This document shows, in pieces, positions 9,510 to 17,728 of a stretch of DNA of 64,000 bases. The stretch's first letter is position 1; every line of letters begins with the position of its first letter. The notes beneath the pieces were generated by a model. That model searched no databases and was not told the origin of the DNA. It saw only the letters and a list, made by a program, of their open reading frames with translations. Where the stretch lies: NCBI GenBank assembly GCA_937895705.1, contig CALBKM010000035.1, positions 14,518 through 78,517 of the forward strand, read 5' to 3'. A program made the translations under genes and the position numbers. This DNA comes from an uncultured Clostridia bacterium (GTDB lineage: Bacteria; Bacillota; Clostridia; Lachnospirales; Lachnospiraceae).

Positions 9510-9986
9510 ATGGTTACAAGAGAAACGGTAAAAGAATCTTTAGAGTCACGATGGCAGATGAAAAATATTCTCAGTTTTTGTGCTGCTTATGTGATTTGTA
9601 TATTGCTGGTGGTGTTAGGTGGGTCTGAATTTAAAACGAACGGTTTTTGGTTTTTTATGATATTCATTTCGTTATTATTTCTGCCTATCATTTATTATCA
9701 TGTATATCAGTATATGGTTTTGTTTCGTTACTTGGAACGCTATGAAATTTATGAGGTGGAACTGAAGCATCCGCAAAAATCGACGGTCTATAAGGTGAGC
9801 ATATACTATACCGCAACTTTTCAGACGAAAAAAGGTCGAACGGTATCAAAAACAACCAAACCATTGTGGAAAAATGAGCGTTTGTTTGGTAGATACCTTC
9901 CTTTAGAGGAACATAGTTTAAAAGCTGTTATTGCATACAATGATATCCGGGATGCAATCGTTGTATTGGAGAGTGATAAGAGATGA
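9510..9986 (+). CDS. Small two-TM membrane protein
   Basis: 158 residues from ATG at 9510, five bases after AAGGAGGG. Two hydrophobic segments (about residues 22-42 and 50-72) are followed by a cytoplasmic-type domain with alternating strands (YEIYEVELKHP, YYTATFQTKKGRT). The layout resembles DUF3592-type membrane proteins, but I cannot assign a family. Its stop overlaps the start of the next gene in an ATGA, implying translational coupling. Confidence 0.72.
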   Translation: MVTRETVKESLESRWQMKNILSFCAAYVICILLVVLGGSEFKTNGFWFFMIFISLLFLPIIYYHVYQYMVLFRYLERYEIYEVELKHPQKSTVYKVSIYYTATFQTKKGRTVSKTTKPLWKNERLFGRYLPLEEHSLKAVIAYNDIRDAIVVLESDKR

Positions 9987-10405
9987 TACTTACATATACT
10001 GAAAAAATGACGGCGGATGAATACAATGAACTGCGTCTTAGTGTGGACTGGAAGCCGTTGACGTCCGTTCAGGCGGAGCGGGGCCTTGCCCATACCGCTT
10101 TTGTGGTGGCGGCAAGAGACGGCGAAAAGATTGTGGGCATGGGCAGAATGCTGTTTGATTTTGGATATACCGCATATCTGGGAGACGTCATAGTTCGTCC
10201 TGAGTACCAGGGAAAGGGAATCGGTACGCAGATTGTGACACGCCTGAAGGACAGGGTCATGGAGGCAGCCGAGCCGGGGGATAAAATTATGTTTATTCTG
10301 GGGGCGGCAAAAGGAAAAGAAGCCTTTTACGAGAAGTTTGGATTTAAACGGCGTCCGAATGATTTTAACGGATGCGGCATGTCTATGTGGAGGGAGAAGG
10401 AGTAA
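9983..10405 (+). CDS. GNAT-family N-acetyltransferase
   Basis: 140 residues, start overlapping the preceding stop (ATGA). Acetyl-CoA binding motif A is clear: VRPEYQGKGIGTQIV (about residues 72-86), followed by an alpha helix and the EAFYEKFGF element of motif B. The substrate may be an amine on a small molecule or peptide and cannot be inferred. One of five single-domain GNAT genes in the window. Confidence 0.87.
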   Translation: MILTYTEKMTADEYNELRLSVDWKPLTSVQAERGLAHTAFVVAARDGEKIVGMGRMLFDFGYTAYLGDVIVRPEYQGKGIGTQIVTRLKDRVMEAAEPGDKIMFILGAAKGKEAFYEKFGFKRRPNDFNGCGMSMWREKE

Positions 10406-10455
10406 CGTATCGTTGTATAGATATTCATTTGTTATGAATGGAAGGGAGACTGGAA

Positions 10456-10842
10456 ATGGGTGAGAAAGAAAAGGTTTCAAAGTATTTGACATTGTACATG
10501 CCGTTGGGAATGTGCATGGGAATGATGGTAGGAATGTCTTTAGGACAGCTTGTAATTCATAATTTGGCGCTTGGTTTGTCTATCGGAATATCGGTGGGAA
10601 TGGGTATCGGAGCTGCTTTGGGAGCCGCAAAGGATAAACACTTGTCCGAGCGTATGATGGAAATTGTCCGGATTGAAGAGGCACCGGATTCAACGGATAA
10701 GTTGGTTTATACCGTAGATAAGAGCGGAGTGGAGAGAGAGTACCGAGTGGCTGAAAGAAGAATTATTTCAGAGAGGTTTTCCGTGGGCGACAGAGTTGCA
10801 GAGGAAAACGCAGGATATTTGGTGACGTTGGAAAGCAAGTAG
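10456..10842 (+). CDS. Small glycine/methionine-rich membrane protein
   Basis: 128 residues from ATG at 10456, with AAGGGAG upstream; a start at 10438 is possible but has no good ribosome binding site. Two closely spaced hydrophobic segments rich in Gly and Met (MGMMVGMSLGQ and IGISVGMGIGAALGAA) look like a glycine-zipper hairpin. A soluble C-terminal domain of about 60 residues (VYTVDKSGVEREYRVAERR) follows. No known family recognised. Confidence 0.68.
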   Translation: MGEKEKVSKYLTLYMPLGMCMGMMVGMSLGQLVIHNLALGLSIGISVGMGIGAALGAAKDKHLSERMMEIVRIEEAPDSTDKLVYTVDKSGVEREYRVAERRIISERFSVGDRVAEENAGYLVTLESK

Positions 10843-10885
10843 AGATACTTAGAATCAGGACGTGAACGGAAAGGAGTTTTCTGCC

Positions 10886-11452
10886 ATGAACCATCAGGGA
10901 ACAAAGACAATCGAAACAGAGCGCCTGATTCTTCGGTGTTTTACCGTAGCAGACGCAGAAGGGTTCTTTCATAATGTCACCTCCGACCCGGAAGTAAACC
11001 GATTTTTAACTTGGCCGTTACATGAATCAATCGAGGACACAAAAAAGCTTCTTGAAGGCTGGGTGGAACAGTATGCAAACCCGGAACGATATTGTTGGGC
11101 TATCGTGTTAAAGGAGACAGATGCAGTAATCGGAACCATTGCTGCACCTACGGTAAAAAATCGGGTAGAGACTGTAGAAGTGACCTATTGCATCGGAAGT
11201 AAATGGTGGGGACAAGGAATTGTACCGGAAGCGTTGCAAGCAGTGATGAAATATATGTTTGAAGAAGTACAGGTAAATCGTATTGAAGCCGGTTTTGATG
11301 CCAACAATCCGAATTCCGGGCGAGTCATGGAAAAGGTCGGAATGCAGAAAGAAGGTATTCTGCGACAGGCAGGAAGAAATAATCAAGGTTTATTTGATTT
11401 GGTGTTTTATGGGCTATTGAGAGAAGATTGGTTGATGTTACAAAGAGGATAA
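10886..11452 (+). CDS. GNAT acetyltransferase, RimJ/RimL type
   Basis: 188 residues from ATG at 10886 (AAGGAG nine bases upstream). It opens with TIETERLILRCF, the typical first strand of the RimJ/RimL branch of GNAT proteins that acetylate protein N-termini or aminoglycoside-like amines. The acetyl-CoA region (GSKWWGQGIVPEAL, about residues 105-118) and NPNSGRVMEKVGM are present. It ends four bases before the next ATG, so the two are probably co-translated. Confidence 0.87.
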   Translation: MNHQGTKTIETERLILRCFTVADAEGFFHNVTSDPEVNRFLTWPLHESIEDTKKLLEGWVEQYANPERYCWAIVLKETDAVIGTIAAPTVKNRVETVEVTYCIGSKWWGQGIVPEALQAVMKYMFEEVQVNRIEAGFDANNPNSGRVMEKVGMQKEGILRQAGRNNQGLFDLVFYGLLREDWLMLQRG

Positions 11453-11456
11453 AAAT

Positions 11457-12047
11457 ATGACAAAACATATGATCATCGCCGGTGTACCGAGAGCCGGGAA
11501 AAGCACGGTTTCACAACTAATTGCAAAGAAGTTCGGCTATCAGCATATCAGCATGGATTCTATTATTGCGGGCTTTGAAAAAGCCTTTCCGCAGGTAGGG
11601 ATTGATACCGATGCAGATACGGATGTACAGGAAAATGTGCAAAGCATCAGTGCTAAAATAGCGCCCTTTCTTCGGGCTATGATGGACAGTGGAGAATACG
11701 ACGAATGTGATTACGGTATGGTGATTGATGTGTTTCAGCTTTTGCCGGAAGACTATCGGAAGTATATTGACCCGGCGGTTTGTGATATTTATTATTTCAT
11801 TACTTCGGACGTAACGGCACAGGAACGGTTTGAATTGATGAAACAATACGATACCCCGAAGGATTATACGTATTACAAGCCGGAGGAAGAAAATCGCCGG
11901 AATTGCGCGGAAATCGTGGAAATCAGCAAGTTTTATAAAGAACAGTGCGAGAAGTATCAGCTTCCGTATTTTGAGACAGCACGGGATAGGGAGACGGTGC
12001 TTGAGGACTTTATAAAGCGGTTGGAGGATGTATCATTGGTGAAATGA
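11457..12047 (+). CDS. P-loop kinase-like protein
   Basis: 196 residues. Walker A GVPRAGKST at about residues 9-17 near the N-terminus, then a short strand ending in HISMDSII as in nucleotide and small-molecule kinases of the AAA_33/adenylate-kinase-like group. A C-terminal segment (ETARDRETVLEDFI) fits the base-binding end of such kinases. The substrate is unknown. It follows a GNAT gene by four bases. Confidence 0.78.
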   Translation: MTKHMIIAGVPRAGKSTVSQLIAKKFGYQHISMDSIIAGFEKAFPQVGIDTDADTDVQENVQSISAKIAPFLRAMMDSGEYDECDYGMVIDVFQLLPEDYRKYIDPAVCDIYYFITSDVTAQERFELMKQYDTPKDYTYYKPEEENRRNCAEIVEISKFYKEQCEKYQLPYFETARDRETVLEDFIKRLEDVSLVK

Positions 12048-12079
12048 TGAAGAAATAATATGGATAGCGAGGTGAGTCT

Positions 12080-12988
12080 ATGACAAATCTAAGAAGCGAA
12101 ATTGCAAAACTTATCGGGATTTCCCTTCCGTGGAAAACCGCCGATGTTACATATGAAGTGCTGGATTCCGTGAAGGAAGAGGGCTATACAAGACAATTGA
12201 TATCTTATACGTCTGATGGGGACATAGTCAGTGCATTTTTGTTGTTACCGGATCGTTTGGACAACAATCCGGCGATTCTCATCAACCATCAGCACAACCG
12301 GGAGCATCATTTAGGAAAAAGCGAGGTCTGCGGTCTGGCAGGGAATCTGTTACAAGCTTTCGGTCCGGAACTTGCTAAACAAGGATTTGTCGTACTGGCT
12401 CCCGATTCCATATGTTTTGAAGAACGTCGGAAAGATCCTACGGTAGAAGGGTTTGTCTTTTGGCAACATTTTCAGGAAATGTGCTATCGGATGTTAACCG
12501 GGGAGTTTTTGATGAAAAAAGTGCTGACGGATGCCATGAACGGGATTTCGTTGCTTGCAGGTTTACCGTTCGTGGACGCAGACAGAATCGGTACATTGGG
12601 GCATTCTTATGGTGGAAACACGGTGTTGTTTCTTTCCGCGTTGGATGAGCGGGTTTCTTTTGCCTGTGCCAGCGGAAGTGCCTGTACCTTTGAGTATCGA
12701 ATGAATCACGGCACCGGAATCGAAATGGCCAGTGTGATTCCGAACTTTCATGGGAAGTACGATATTGATGATTTGGTAGCTTTAATTGCACCGAGAAAGC
12801 TTTTGATTGTTTCTTCCGACGAAGACAAATATTCTATGGATGCGCCGGAGATTGTAGAAAAGGCCGGGAATGTGTATGTAGAACTTGGCGTGGCACAGAA
12901 TTTAGAGCATAAGCGATATTCGGGTGGACATGCACTGACGGAGGAACGTTTTCGGGATATTATAGAGTGGATTGCTGGGAATGCTTAG
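12080..12988 (+). CDS. Alpha/beta hydrolase (dienelactone-hydrolase-like)
   Basis: 302 residues, GAGGTGAG before ATG. Nucleophile elbow GHSYGG with Ser at about residue 176, a likely acid in SSDEDKYSMD and a C-terminal His in YSGGHALTEE. Length and order (strand INHQHNREHH, nucleophile, acid, His) fit the dienelactone hydrolase/acetyl-xylan-esterase-like branch. No signal peptide, so it should be cytoplasmic. Its last codons lie upstream of the miaA ribosome binding site. Confidence 0.83.
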   Translation: MTNLRSEIAKLIGISLPWKTADVTYEVLDSVKEEGYTRQLISYTSDGDIVSAFLLLPDRLDNNPAILINHQHNREHHLGKSEVCGLAGNLLQAFGPELAKQGFVVLAPDSICFEERRKDPTVEGFVFWQHFQEMCYRMLTGEFLMKKVLTDAMNGISLLAGLPFVDADRIGTLGHSYGGNTVLFLSALDERVSFACASGSACTFEYRMNHGTGIEMASVIPNFHGKYDIDDLVALIAPRKLLIVSSDEDKYSMDAPEIVEKAGNVYVELGVAQNLEHKRYSGGHALTEERFRDIIEWIAGNA

Positions 12989-13004
12989 GAAGAAGGAGGA
13001 ACCC

Positions 13005-13952
13005 ATGGAGAAACTGCCATTACTTATACTGACAGGACCTACGGCGGTAGGCAAAACGAATCTGTCCATCAGCCTCGCGAAGGCGGTAAACGGCGAGATT
13101 ATTTCGGCGGATTCCATGCAGGTGTACCGTCGGATGGACATCGGTACGGCGAAGATTAAGAAAGAAGAAATGGGCGGCGTGACGCACCATTTGATTGATA
13201 TTTGCGAACCGACGGAGGATTATAACGTGGTGCGGTTTGCCACGGAAGCGAAGCGACTGATTAGGGAAATTGTCGGGCGCGGACATGTACCGATTCTGGT
13301 GGGCGGTACCGGGTTTTACATTCAGGCGGTGCTGTATGATATTGATTTTACGGAGACAGAGGAAGATACATCTTACCGCGAGGAACTGGCGGCTTTTGCC
13401 GAGGAACACGGTGCAGAGGCGTTGCACGCAAGGCTTTGGGAGGTGGACCCGGCGTCTGCGGAGGCCATTCATGCGAATAATGTGAAGCGTGTCATCCGTG
13501 CATTGGAGTTTTATGAGCAGACCGGTACAAAGATTTCCGAACATAATGAGGAGCAACACGGCAAAGAATCGGCGTATAACAGTGCGTATTTTGTACTGAA
13601 CCAGGACCGGGCGGTGCTGTACGACCGGATTGAAAAGCGGATTGATATGATGCTTACGGAAGGGCTGGTTGAGGAAGTAAAGGGACTTCTTGCGGAAGGT
13701 TGTAAGCCGGAATCCGTATCCATGCAGGGCTTGGGCTATAAGGAGATTGTGGCGTATTTGCAAAGAGAATGCACCTTGGACGAGGCAATTTATATCCTAA
13801 AGCGGGATACAAGACACTTTGCGAAGCGGCAGCTTACCTGGTTTAAGCGGGAACGGGAAGTTCTTTGGTTTGATAAGGGTGAGTATGAGAATGAGGATGC
13901 GATACTGGATGCGATGTTGGCGGAAGCAAGAGCACGCGGAATTGTTGTGTAA
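13005..13952 (+). CDS. miaA: tRNA dimethylallyltransferase MiaA
   Basis: Transfers the dimethylallyl group to A37 of tRNAs reading UNN codons. 315 residues from ATG at 13005, six bases after AAGGAGG. P-loop GPTAVGKT at about residues 11-18, DSMQVYRRMDIGTAK just after it, GGTGFYIQAV near residue 100, and a C-terminal RQLTWFKRE segment, all characteristic. In many Firmicutes miaA directly follows mutL and precedes ynbB; here both junctions contain extra genes. Confidence 0.97.
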   Translation: MEKLPLLILTGPTAVGKTNLSISLAKAVNGEIISADSMQVYRRMDIGTAKIKKEEMGGVTHHLIDICEPTEDYNVVRFATEAKRLIREIVGRGHVPILVGGTGFYIQAVLYDIDFTETEEDTSYREELAAFAEEHGAEALHARLWEVDPASAEAIHANNVKRVIRALEFYEQTGTKISEHNEEQHGKESAYNSAYFVLNQDRAVLYDRIEKRIDMMLTEGLVEEVKGLLAEGCKPESVSMQGLGYKEIVAYLQRECTLDEAIYILKRDTRHFAKRQLTWFKREREVLWFDKGEYENEDAILDAMLAEARARGIVV

Positions 13953-14010
13953 TAAATAGTGTGCGAAGTATGCGTTTATTTGCACGGATAACAAGAAAGA
14001 AGGTACAAGT

Positions 14011-14481
14011 ATGAACATCAGACGGGCAGAAAACAAAGACATGAACGGGATTAACAAGCTGTTACATCAGGTGCTTATGGTGCATCATAACGGCAGACCG
14101 GATATTTTTAAGCCGAATGCCAAGAAATACACCGATGCGGAGCTTATGGACATTCTGGCGGACGACACGAAGCCGGTGTTTGTGGCAACGGATGAGAAGG
14201 AAAACGTGCTTGGTTATGCGTTTTGCGTGTTTCAGCAGCATTTGAATAATAACATTTTGACGGATATTAAGACGCTTTACATTGATGATTTGTGTGTGGA
14301 CGAGGAAAAGCGCGGTATGCATATCGGGAAGACCTTGTATGAGTATGTGCTGGATTTTGCCAAGGCGTCCGGATGCTACAACGTGACTTTGAATGTCTGG
14401 TCCTGCAACGAAAGTGCCCTGAAGTTCTACGAAAAATGCGGATTGGTACCGCAGAAGGTTGGAATGGAGAAGGTGTTGTAA
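14011..14481 (+). CDS. GNAT-family N-acetyltransferase
   Basis: 156 residues, AAGAAGG upstream of ATG. Complete GNAT core: IDDLCVDEEKRGMHIGKTLY (acetyl-CoA loop, about residues 91-110), then NVTLNVWSCNESALKFYEKCG. This branch acts on small amines or amino acids; substrate unknown. Its stop codon overlaps the start of the next gene by one base (TAATG). Confidence 0.88.
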   Translation: MNIRRAENKDMNGINKLLHQVLMVHHNGRPDIFKPNAKKYTDAELMDILADDTKPVFVATDEKENVLGYAFCVFQQHLNNNILTDIKTLYIDDLCVDEEKRGMHIGKTLYEYVLDFAKASGCYNVTLNVWSCNESALKFYEKCGLVPQKVGMEKVL

Positions 14482-15152
14482 TGGTCGGAGCAGGGAATAC
14501 GGCGGAAGTATTCGATTTTGGTGACGGAAAGGTTTGTAAGCTGTTCTATGAAGGCTATCCGAAGGAAGCGGTGGAACGGGAGTTTCGGAATGCTACGGAA
14601 GTACAGCGGCGAGGCTTGCCGGTGCCGAAGGTATTTGAGATGGTTGAATCCGAGGGAAGAGCCGGAATTGTGTATGAAAAAATTGCCGGAAAATCCATGT
14701 TGGAATGTATTTTTGAGAATCCCGGCAATGCCGGTTTCTATCTGGAGGAATTTGTACGCTTGCAGAAGAAATGGTTGAAAGAGGCAATTGTACCATCTGT
14801 TTCGGTTTTGTCCTATAAAGAATATATGCGAATGCTGATAAATGGTGCAGGACAAGAGGCAGAGGTATCTTTGTTTAAAGAAATCAATGCATTACCGGAG
14901 GGCGATACGTTGTTACACGGAGACTTTCATCCGGGAAATGTGTTGATTTCAACGGATCATCGCCCGGTTGTAATTGATTTTATGAATGTTTGCAGAGGCC
15001 CGGCACTGTATGATATTGCACGGACATATGTTTTGTTGAAGGAAAAGGATGAGACGTTAGGAAGGGCGTATTTGGCGAAGACAGAGGTTTCGGAAGAGGC
15101 GATTGGGCCGTTTTGTAAGGTGATTGAGAAATGTCGGAGATATGAAGGATAG
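14481..15152 (+). CDS. APH/choline-kinase-fold phosphotransferase
   Basis: 223 residues from ATG at 14481, overlapping the GNAT stop by one base; upstream in-frame ATGs lie inside the GNAT gene. N-terminal nucleotide loop GAGNTAEVF, a Lys in VCKLFYEG, and the catalytic HGDFHPGN at about residues 146-153 with a metal Asp in VVIDFMN. The family covers aminoglycoside, homoserine, choline and fructosamine kinases. A short, drug-unrelated version like this is probably a small-molecule kinase; resistance cannot be claimed. Coupling with a GNAT gene suggests they act on related substrates (inference). Confidence 0.83.
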   Translation: MVGAGNTAEVFDFGDGKVCKLFYEGYPKEAVEREFRNATEVQRRGLPVPKVFEMVESEGRAGIVYEKIAGKSMLECIFENPGNAGFYLEEFVRLQKKWLKEAIVPSVSVLSYKEYMRMLINGAGQEAEVSLFKEINALPEGDTLLHGDFHPGNVLISTDHRPVVIDFMNVCRGPALYDIARTYVLLKEKDETLGRAYLAKTEVSEEAIGPFCKVIEKCRRYEG

Positions 15153-15161
15153 CGTTGTATT

Positions 15162-15219
15162 TGCAAAGTTTCTATAAAAAACGCAAGAAAAATGCAAAAG
15201 TTCCTATGAAAAATGCAAG
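15162..15219 (+). repeat. Two imperfect direct repeats in an intergenic region
   Basis: Two copies of a ~26-base unit (TGCAAAGTTTCTAT... and TGCAAAAGTTCCTAT..., each ending near GCAAG) at 15162-15187 and 15193-15219, differing at few positions. They sit between the phosphotransferase stop and the next ribosome binding site and could be a tandem protein-binding site or a duplication scar. Confidence 0.5.
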
Positions 15220-15257
15220 TTATGATTGAAACAGATGATAAACAGGAGGTAGAAAAG

Positions 15258-15330
15258 ATGAATATTGCGGTGTTTGCTTCTCACGGAGGAAGTGATTGCA
15301 GATATTGTAGACGGGAAGATTGCGTTGGAG
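15258..15330 (+). pseudogene. Short remnant resembling the start of a PurN-like formyltransferase
   Basis: AGGAGG precedes ATG at 15258. The reading starts MNIAVFASHGGSD, like the first strand and loop of glycinamide-ribonucleotide formyltransferase proteins. It then shifts frame: IVDGKIALE continues in the frame of the downstream gene and ends at a TAA, as if about two bases and the rest of the gene were lost. The unshifted ORF runs 30 codons to 15350. Resemblance is by eye only; a short leader peptide is an alternative. Confidence 0.4.
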
Positions 15331-15339
15331 TAAAACAGA

Positions 15340-15843
15340 ATGGTGCATAAAGGAAAGAAAAACATTCTCTTCACAGCCTTTAGCGGTACTTCCTCGGAGT
15401 TGCTTTTAAATGGTTTCAAAGACTTTCCGGTATTGGTTTTACCCAATGACAAGGTAAGAGATTCAGAGTTATTAATAGAGACCATTTCAAAGGCACATTT
15501 TGACTATGTTCTGAGTTTCGGTCAACGACCGAATATCAAGGATAAGGTGCATGTTGAAACGACTGCAAGAGACGATGAATTGCGATTGGATACGTCCTTT
15601 GACTGTGAAAGACTAAGGAGGTTGTTTGAACAAAATTGGATTCCGGCAAAGCTATCTCATAATGCTGGGACATCCTTTTGTAACAAGCTGTATTGGAATG
15701 GGTTAAAGTATATTGAGGAAAATGAGTTAGAGACCAAAATGGTGTTTGTACATGTGCCTTTAGTAAAGAATATCAAAGATTTTGAACTGTTTCGACAAAG
15801 GATTTATAATACACTTAAGGTTTTGGAAGGGGGAACTATATGA
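15340..15843 (+). CDS. Pyroglutamyl-peptidase I-like protein (peptidase C15 fold)
   Basis: 167 residues against about 210 for true Pcp enzymes. Matching elements: ILFTAFSG at the start, SFGQRPNIKDKVHVE in the middle (region of the catalytic Glu), HNAGTSFCNKLYW with a candidate nucleophile Cys at about residue 114, and FVHVPL with His at about 138. The start is uncertain: no good ribosome binding site stands before 15340, and the frame continues upstream into a decayed segment, so the gene may have lost its own 5' end. Activity unproven. Confidence 0.65.
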   Translation: MVHKGKKNILFTAFSGTSSELLLNGFKDFPVLVLPNDKVRDSELLIETISKAHFDYVLSFGQRPNIKDKVHVETTARDDELRLDTSFDCERLRRLFEQNWIPAKLSHNAGTSFCNKLYWNGLKYIEENELETKMVFVHVPLVKNIKDFELFRQRIYNTLKVLEGGTI

Positions 15844-16133
15844 GCATCATTGTAAATTTATACTACACCGGTCAAAACGGAAACGCCCGGAAATTCGCAG
15901 AAGAAATGACGGCCCGGGGCATTGTGGATGCCGTTCGCGCAGAAGAAGGAAACGAACGCTACGAATATTTCTTTCCCATGGAGGATGCGGAAACGGTGCT
16001 TTTGATCGACCGCTGGAGGGATCAGGAAGCATTGGACATTCACCATAAGTCGGAGATGATGAAGCAAATTGCGGAGTTGCGGGATAAGTATAAGCTTCGT
16101 CTTCGGGTGGAACGGTATGTTGAAGAAAGGTGA
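15840..16133 (+). CDS. ABM-domain (antibiotic biosynthesis monooxygenase-like) protein
   Basis: 97 residues, start overlapping the preceding stop (ATGA). Single ferredoxin-like alpha/beta barrel of the ABM family: VNLYYTGQNGNARKFAEEM, then NERYEYFFPMEDAETVLLIDRW and ALDIHHKSEMM. Relatives are small dimeric cofactor-free monooxygenases or quinol-related proteins; the exact role is unknown. Confidence 0.82.
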   Translation: MSIIVNLYYTGQNGNARKFAEEMTARGIVDAVRAEEGNERYEYFFPMEDAETVLLIDRWRDQEALDIHHKSEMMKQIAELRDKYKLRLRVERYVEER

Positions 16134-16138
16134 ATCAA

Positions 16139-16576
16139 ATGAACGAACTGATTGAATTTTTGATAAAAGCAAAACAAAAGACCTATGCCGGGAAAGGTGC
16201 AGAAACTACATCCTGTCGACCGAAATCCCATGATTTGGTGTACTCTGAAGGGGATTATAGGTATTACGATACGTTTCTTGGCGGCGGAAAGTTTGTAGGG
16301 GAAGAAGCTCTTTGGATGAAAGGAAAGCCTTATTGGAGCATGAACTATGCGGGCCGAGTTACCGGAGAGAACTTTAGCGGAGATTTCCTAAAGGAGGCAC
16401 TGCTTTTAGTTCCGGTGGATAAGCCGTTTCGCGGACCGGAGCATTATGAGAATGACGGTTATACCTATGATTGCAAGGTGGAGGGTGTGTTTGCCTGGTT
16501 TCAAGGTTACGAAACCATTTGTTATCAAGGAAAGCAGATTTATGAATGTTATTTTCACGGAAGTATCATTGAGTAA
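16139..16576 (+). CDS. DUF5680-type protein
   Basis: 145 residues from ATG at 16139 (GAAAGGTG upstream); an in-frame GTG at 16130 is an alternative. The pattern LIEFLIKAKQKTYAGKGAE, SHDLVYSEGDYRYYDTFLGG, FVGEEALWMKG, FSGDFLKEALLLVP and YECYFHGSIIE matches what I recall of the DUF5680 family, often found alone or behind an XRE helix-turn-helix. Function unknown. It begins six bases after the ABM gene's stop. Confidence 0.75.
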   Translation: MNELIEFLIKAKQKTYAGKGAETTSCRPKSHDLVYSEGDYRYYDTFLGGGKFVGEEALWMKGKPYWSMNYAGRVTGENFSGDFLKEALLLVPVDKPFRGPEHYENDGYTYDCKVEGVFAWFQGYETICYQGKQIYECYFHGSIIE

Positions 16577-16601
16577 ATGAATTCTAGGAGTGATTCAAAT
16601 T

Positions 16602-17162
16602 ATGAAAACCTTAATTTTCAACGGTTCTCCCCGGAAAAACGGAGATACCGTCAGTTTATTGAAGCATTTTACAGCGCAACTACCGGGAGAATATAAAATT
16701 GTTGAGGCCTACCGCGCTAACATTTCTCCATGTTTGGATTGTAGATATTGTAAGGAAAAGTTCGGTTGTGCCATACAGGATGAGATGCAGGAGGTTTTCG
16801 AGTACCTGAAGGATTGCGACAATGTGCTGATTGCATCGCCGGTGTATTTTTCGGAATTGACAGGGCCGTTGCTTTCCGTGGGAAGTCGTTTGCAGACTTA
16901 TTTTTGCAGTAGATTTTTCCGTAAGGAAGAGAGCAGACTTACGCTGAAGAAGGGTGCGGTGCTGTTGGTTGGTGGCGGTGACGGCAAGCCGGATAAGGCT
17001 TACGAAACCGCGAAAATACTGTTAAAGAACATGAACTGCAAGGAGATTTATCCTCTTGTTTGCTCCCATAATACGGACCGGTTACCGGCGATTGAGGATG
17101 CTAAGGCTTTAGCGGGCGTGGAGGAGATTGTAAGGTTCTTTTCCGGCGCAGAAGTTTATTGA
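16602..17162 (+). CDS. Flavodoxin-like NAD(P)H-dependent oxidoreductase
   Basis: 186 residues, start at ATG 16602 with TAGGAG upstream. FMN-binding loop FNGSPRKNGDT at residues ~5-15, and CLDCRYCKEKFGC (about 44-56), a Cys cluster like that of iron-sulfur flavoproteins and related NADPH-dependent FMN reductases, followed by SPVYFSELTGP. It probably carries FMN; whether it binds an iron-sulfur cluster is open. Confidence 0.83.
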   Translation: MKTLIFNGSPRKNGDTVSLLKHFTAQLPGEYKIVEAYRANISPCLDCRYCKEKFGCAIQDEMQEVFEYLKDCDNVLIASPVYFSELTGPLLSVGSRLQTYFCSRFFRKEESRLTLKKGAVLLVGGGDGKPDKAYETAKILLKNMNCKEIYPLVCSHNTDRLPAIEDAKALAGVEEIVRFFSGAEVY

Positions 17163-17225
17163 TTTTTGTGGAAAATCGGATGATTTTGAAAGAAAGTATA
17201 GATTTATAGAAAACGGAGACTTAGG

Positions 17226-17717
17226 ATGAAGATTGTAGTCAGAGAATATCAAACCAAGGATTTACCTGCCATGATTCGTATTTGGAACGAAGTGGTGGAG
17301 GAAGGGATTGCCTTCCCTCAGGAGGATTTTCTTGACGAAACCACAGGGGCAGAGTTCTTCTCTTCCCAGACTTACAACGGTGTGGCGGAAGATATCGAGT
17401 CGGAACAAGTATTGGGGCTTTATATTTTGCATCCGAACAACATCGGGCGTTGCGGGCATATCGGAAATGCCAGTTATGCGGTAAGTAAAGACAGCAGGGG
17501 ACTTCATATCGGAGAAAAACTGGTTTTGGACTGTTTGGAGCAAGGGAAAAAGCATGGGTTCGGTGTGTTACAGTTTAATGCGGTGGTGGCAACGAACATT
17601 CATGCCAGACACTTGTACGAACGTCTGGGATTTGTACAGCTTGGTACGATTCCGAAAGGCTTTCGGATGAAGGACGGGCATTATGAGGATATTTGTCCGT
17701 ATTTCCATGAACTGTAG
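17226..17717 (+). CDS. GNAT-family N-acetyltransferase
   Basis: 163 residues, GGAG eight bases before ATG. GNAT core with ASYAVSKDSRGLHIGEKLVL (acetyl-CoA loop, about residues 82-101) and a motif-B segment NIHARHLYERLGF. It ends 12 bases before the next Nudix gene, so the two are probably cotranscribed. Substrate unknown. Confidence 0.87.
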   Translation: MKIVVREYQTKDLPAMIRIWNEVVEEGIAFPQEDFLDETTGAEFFSSQTYNGVAEDIESEQVLGLYILHPNNIGRCGHIGNASYAVSKDSRGLHIGEKLVLDCLEQGKKHGFGVLQFNAVVATNIHARHLYERLGFVQLGTIPKGFRMKDGHYEDICPYFHEL

Positions 17718-17728
17718 GAGAATGAGCT

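Noticed and set aside
14481..15152. APH-fold protein as an aminoglycoside resistance gene
   Set aside because: Only the general kinase motif is seen; length and surroundings fit metabolic small-molecule kinases and no known resistance family is recognisable.
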